Notes under the pieces: model-generated
Seen by the model: the letters and a program-made list of their open reading frames with translations, nothing else
Databases searched by the model: none
Told to the model about the DNA's origin: nothing
Shown here: piece after piece, positions 41,870 through 41,972 of the stretch
How positions within the stretch are numbered: position 1 is the stretch's first letter
Layout of the letters: every line of letters begins with the position of its first letter
From: an uncultured Collinsella sp.
Lineage (GTDB): Bacteria; Actinomycetota; Coriobacteriia; Coriobacteriales; Coriobacteriaceae
Reading direction: 5' to 3'
Assembly (NCBI GenBank): GCA_900541885.1
Contig: UQKW01000019.1
Span: forward strand, 1-41,972
Length of the DNA stretch: 41,972 nt
Program-made: the position numbers and the translations under genes

Positions 41870-41940
41870 AAGCTCATTACCCATAAGCCCAACCGGGTTA
41901 CAGGTGAAATGCAACGACATTGTGAAGTGTAAACGCAAAA

Positions 41941-41970
41941 AAGGGGGAGGCCGCGATGCCTCCCCCTTCT
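41941..41970 (+). terminator. Intrinsic terminator near the right edge
   Basis: AAGGGGGAGGC (41941-41951) pairs perfectly with 41958-41968 around CGCGAT. It starts about 70 bases after the hypothetical gene. A-rich bases precede it, so it could also end a minus-strand gene beyond the window. Confidence 0.8.
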
Positions 41971-41972
41971 CA

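Overview
The window looks like a chromosomal segment of a high-GC gut actinobacterium of the class Coriobacteriia, most likely Collinsella or a close relative. This is inferred from gene content and order, not from a database match. Actinobacterial traits are the pgsA-like / FHA (GarA/OdhI type) / MerR (FtsR type) trio and the nrdR / LysM / lexA cluster. These occur alongside genes more familiar from Firmicutes: RNase Y, RNase J, SpoVS, RodZ, DegV and DUF1836. That mixture is typical of Coriobacteriia.

Region 1-1382 is the right end of an integrated element. It holds a GC-rich, AGG-rich tyrosine recombinase that runs off the left edge, a terminal region with short repeats, and a 3' fragment of tRNA-Pro(GGG) that marks the attachment site. 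The core chromosome begins at the tRNA terminator near 1391.

Region 1491-9721 carries a CDP-alcohol phosphatidyltransferase, the FHA and MerR proteins, apt, a secreted NlpC/P60 hydrolase, a DegV fatty-acid-binding protein, a convergent DUF1836 regulator, trxB and a diacylglycerol glycosyltransferase-like enzyme. DegV and DUF1836 share a 17-base motif in their promoter regions.

Region 9722-13004 begins with two long related hairpin elements between convergent genes. It continues with dut, nrdR, a LysM protein divergent from lexA over three LexA boxes, and a DUF1624 membrane protein.

Region 12989-31066 is almost entirely minus strand. It holds RNase Y - GHKL ATPase - SpoVS - miaB - miaA - hflX, then recA-recX under a LexA-boxed promoter, and then rnj - ftsK - rodZ - yajQ - rimO - pgsA - cinA. 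The themes are RNA decay, tRNA and ribosome modification, DNA repair, division and cell shape.

Region 31067-41972 starts with a 435-base stretch without a recognised gene. It then has a 23S rRNA methyltransferase (RlmD/RumA type), a PHP phosphatase, an aminotransferase, a 26-bp perfect hairpin, the tilS-hpt-ftsH block, a WalJ-type MBL hydrolase, Hsp20 and a small membrane-anchored protein of unknown role. No rRNA, intact tRNA, CRISPR array or complete insertion sequence was seen.
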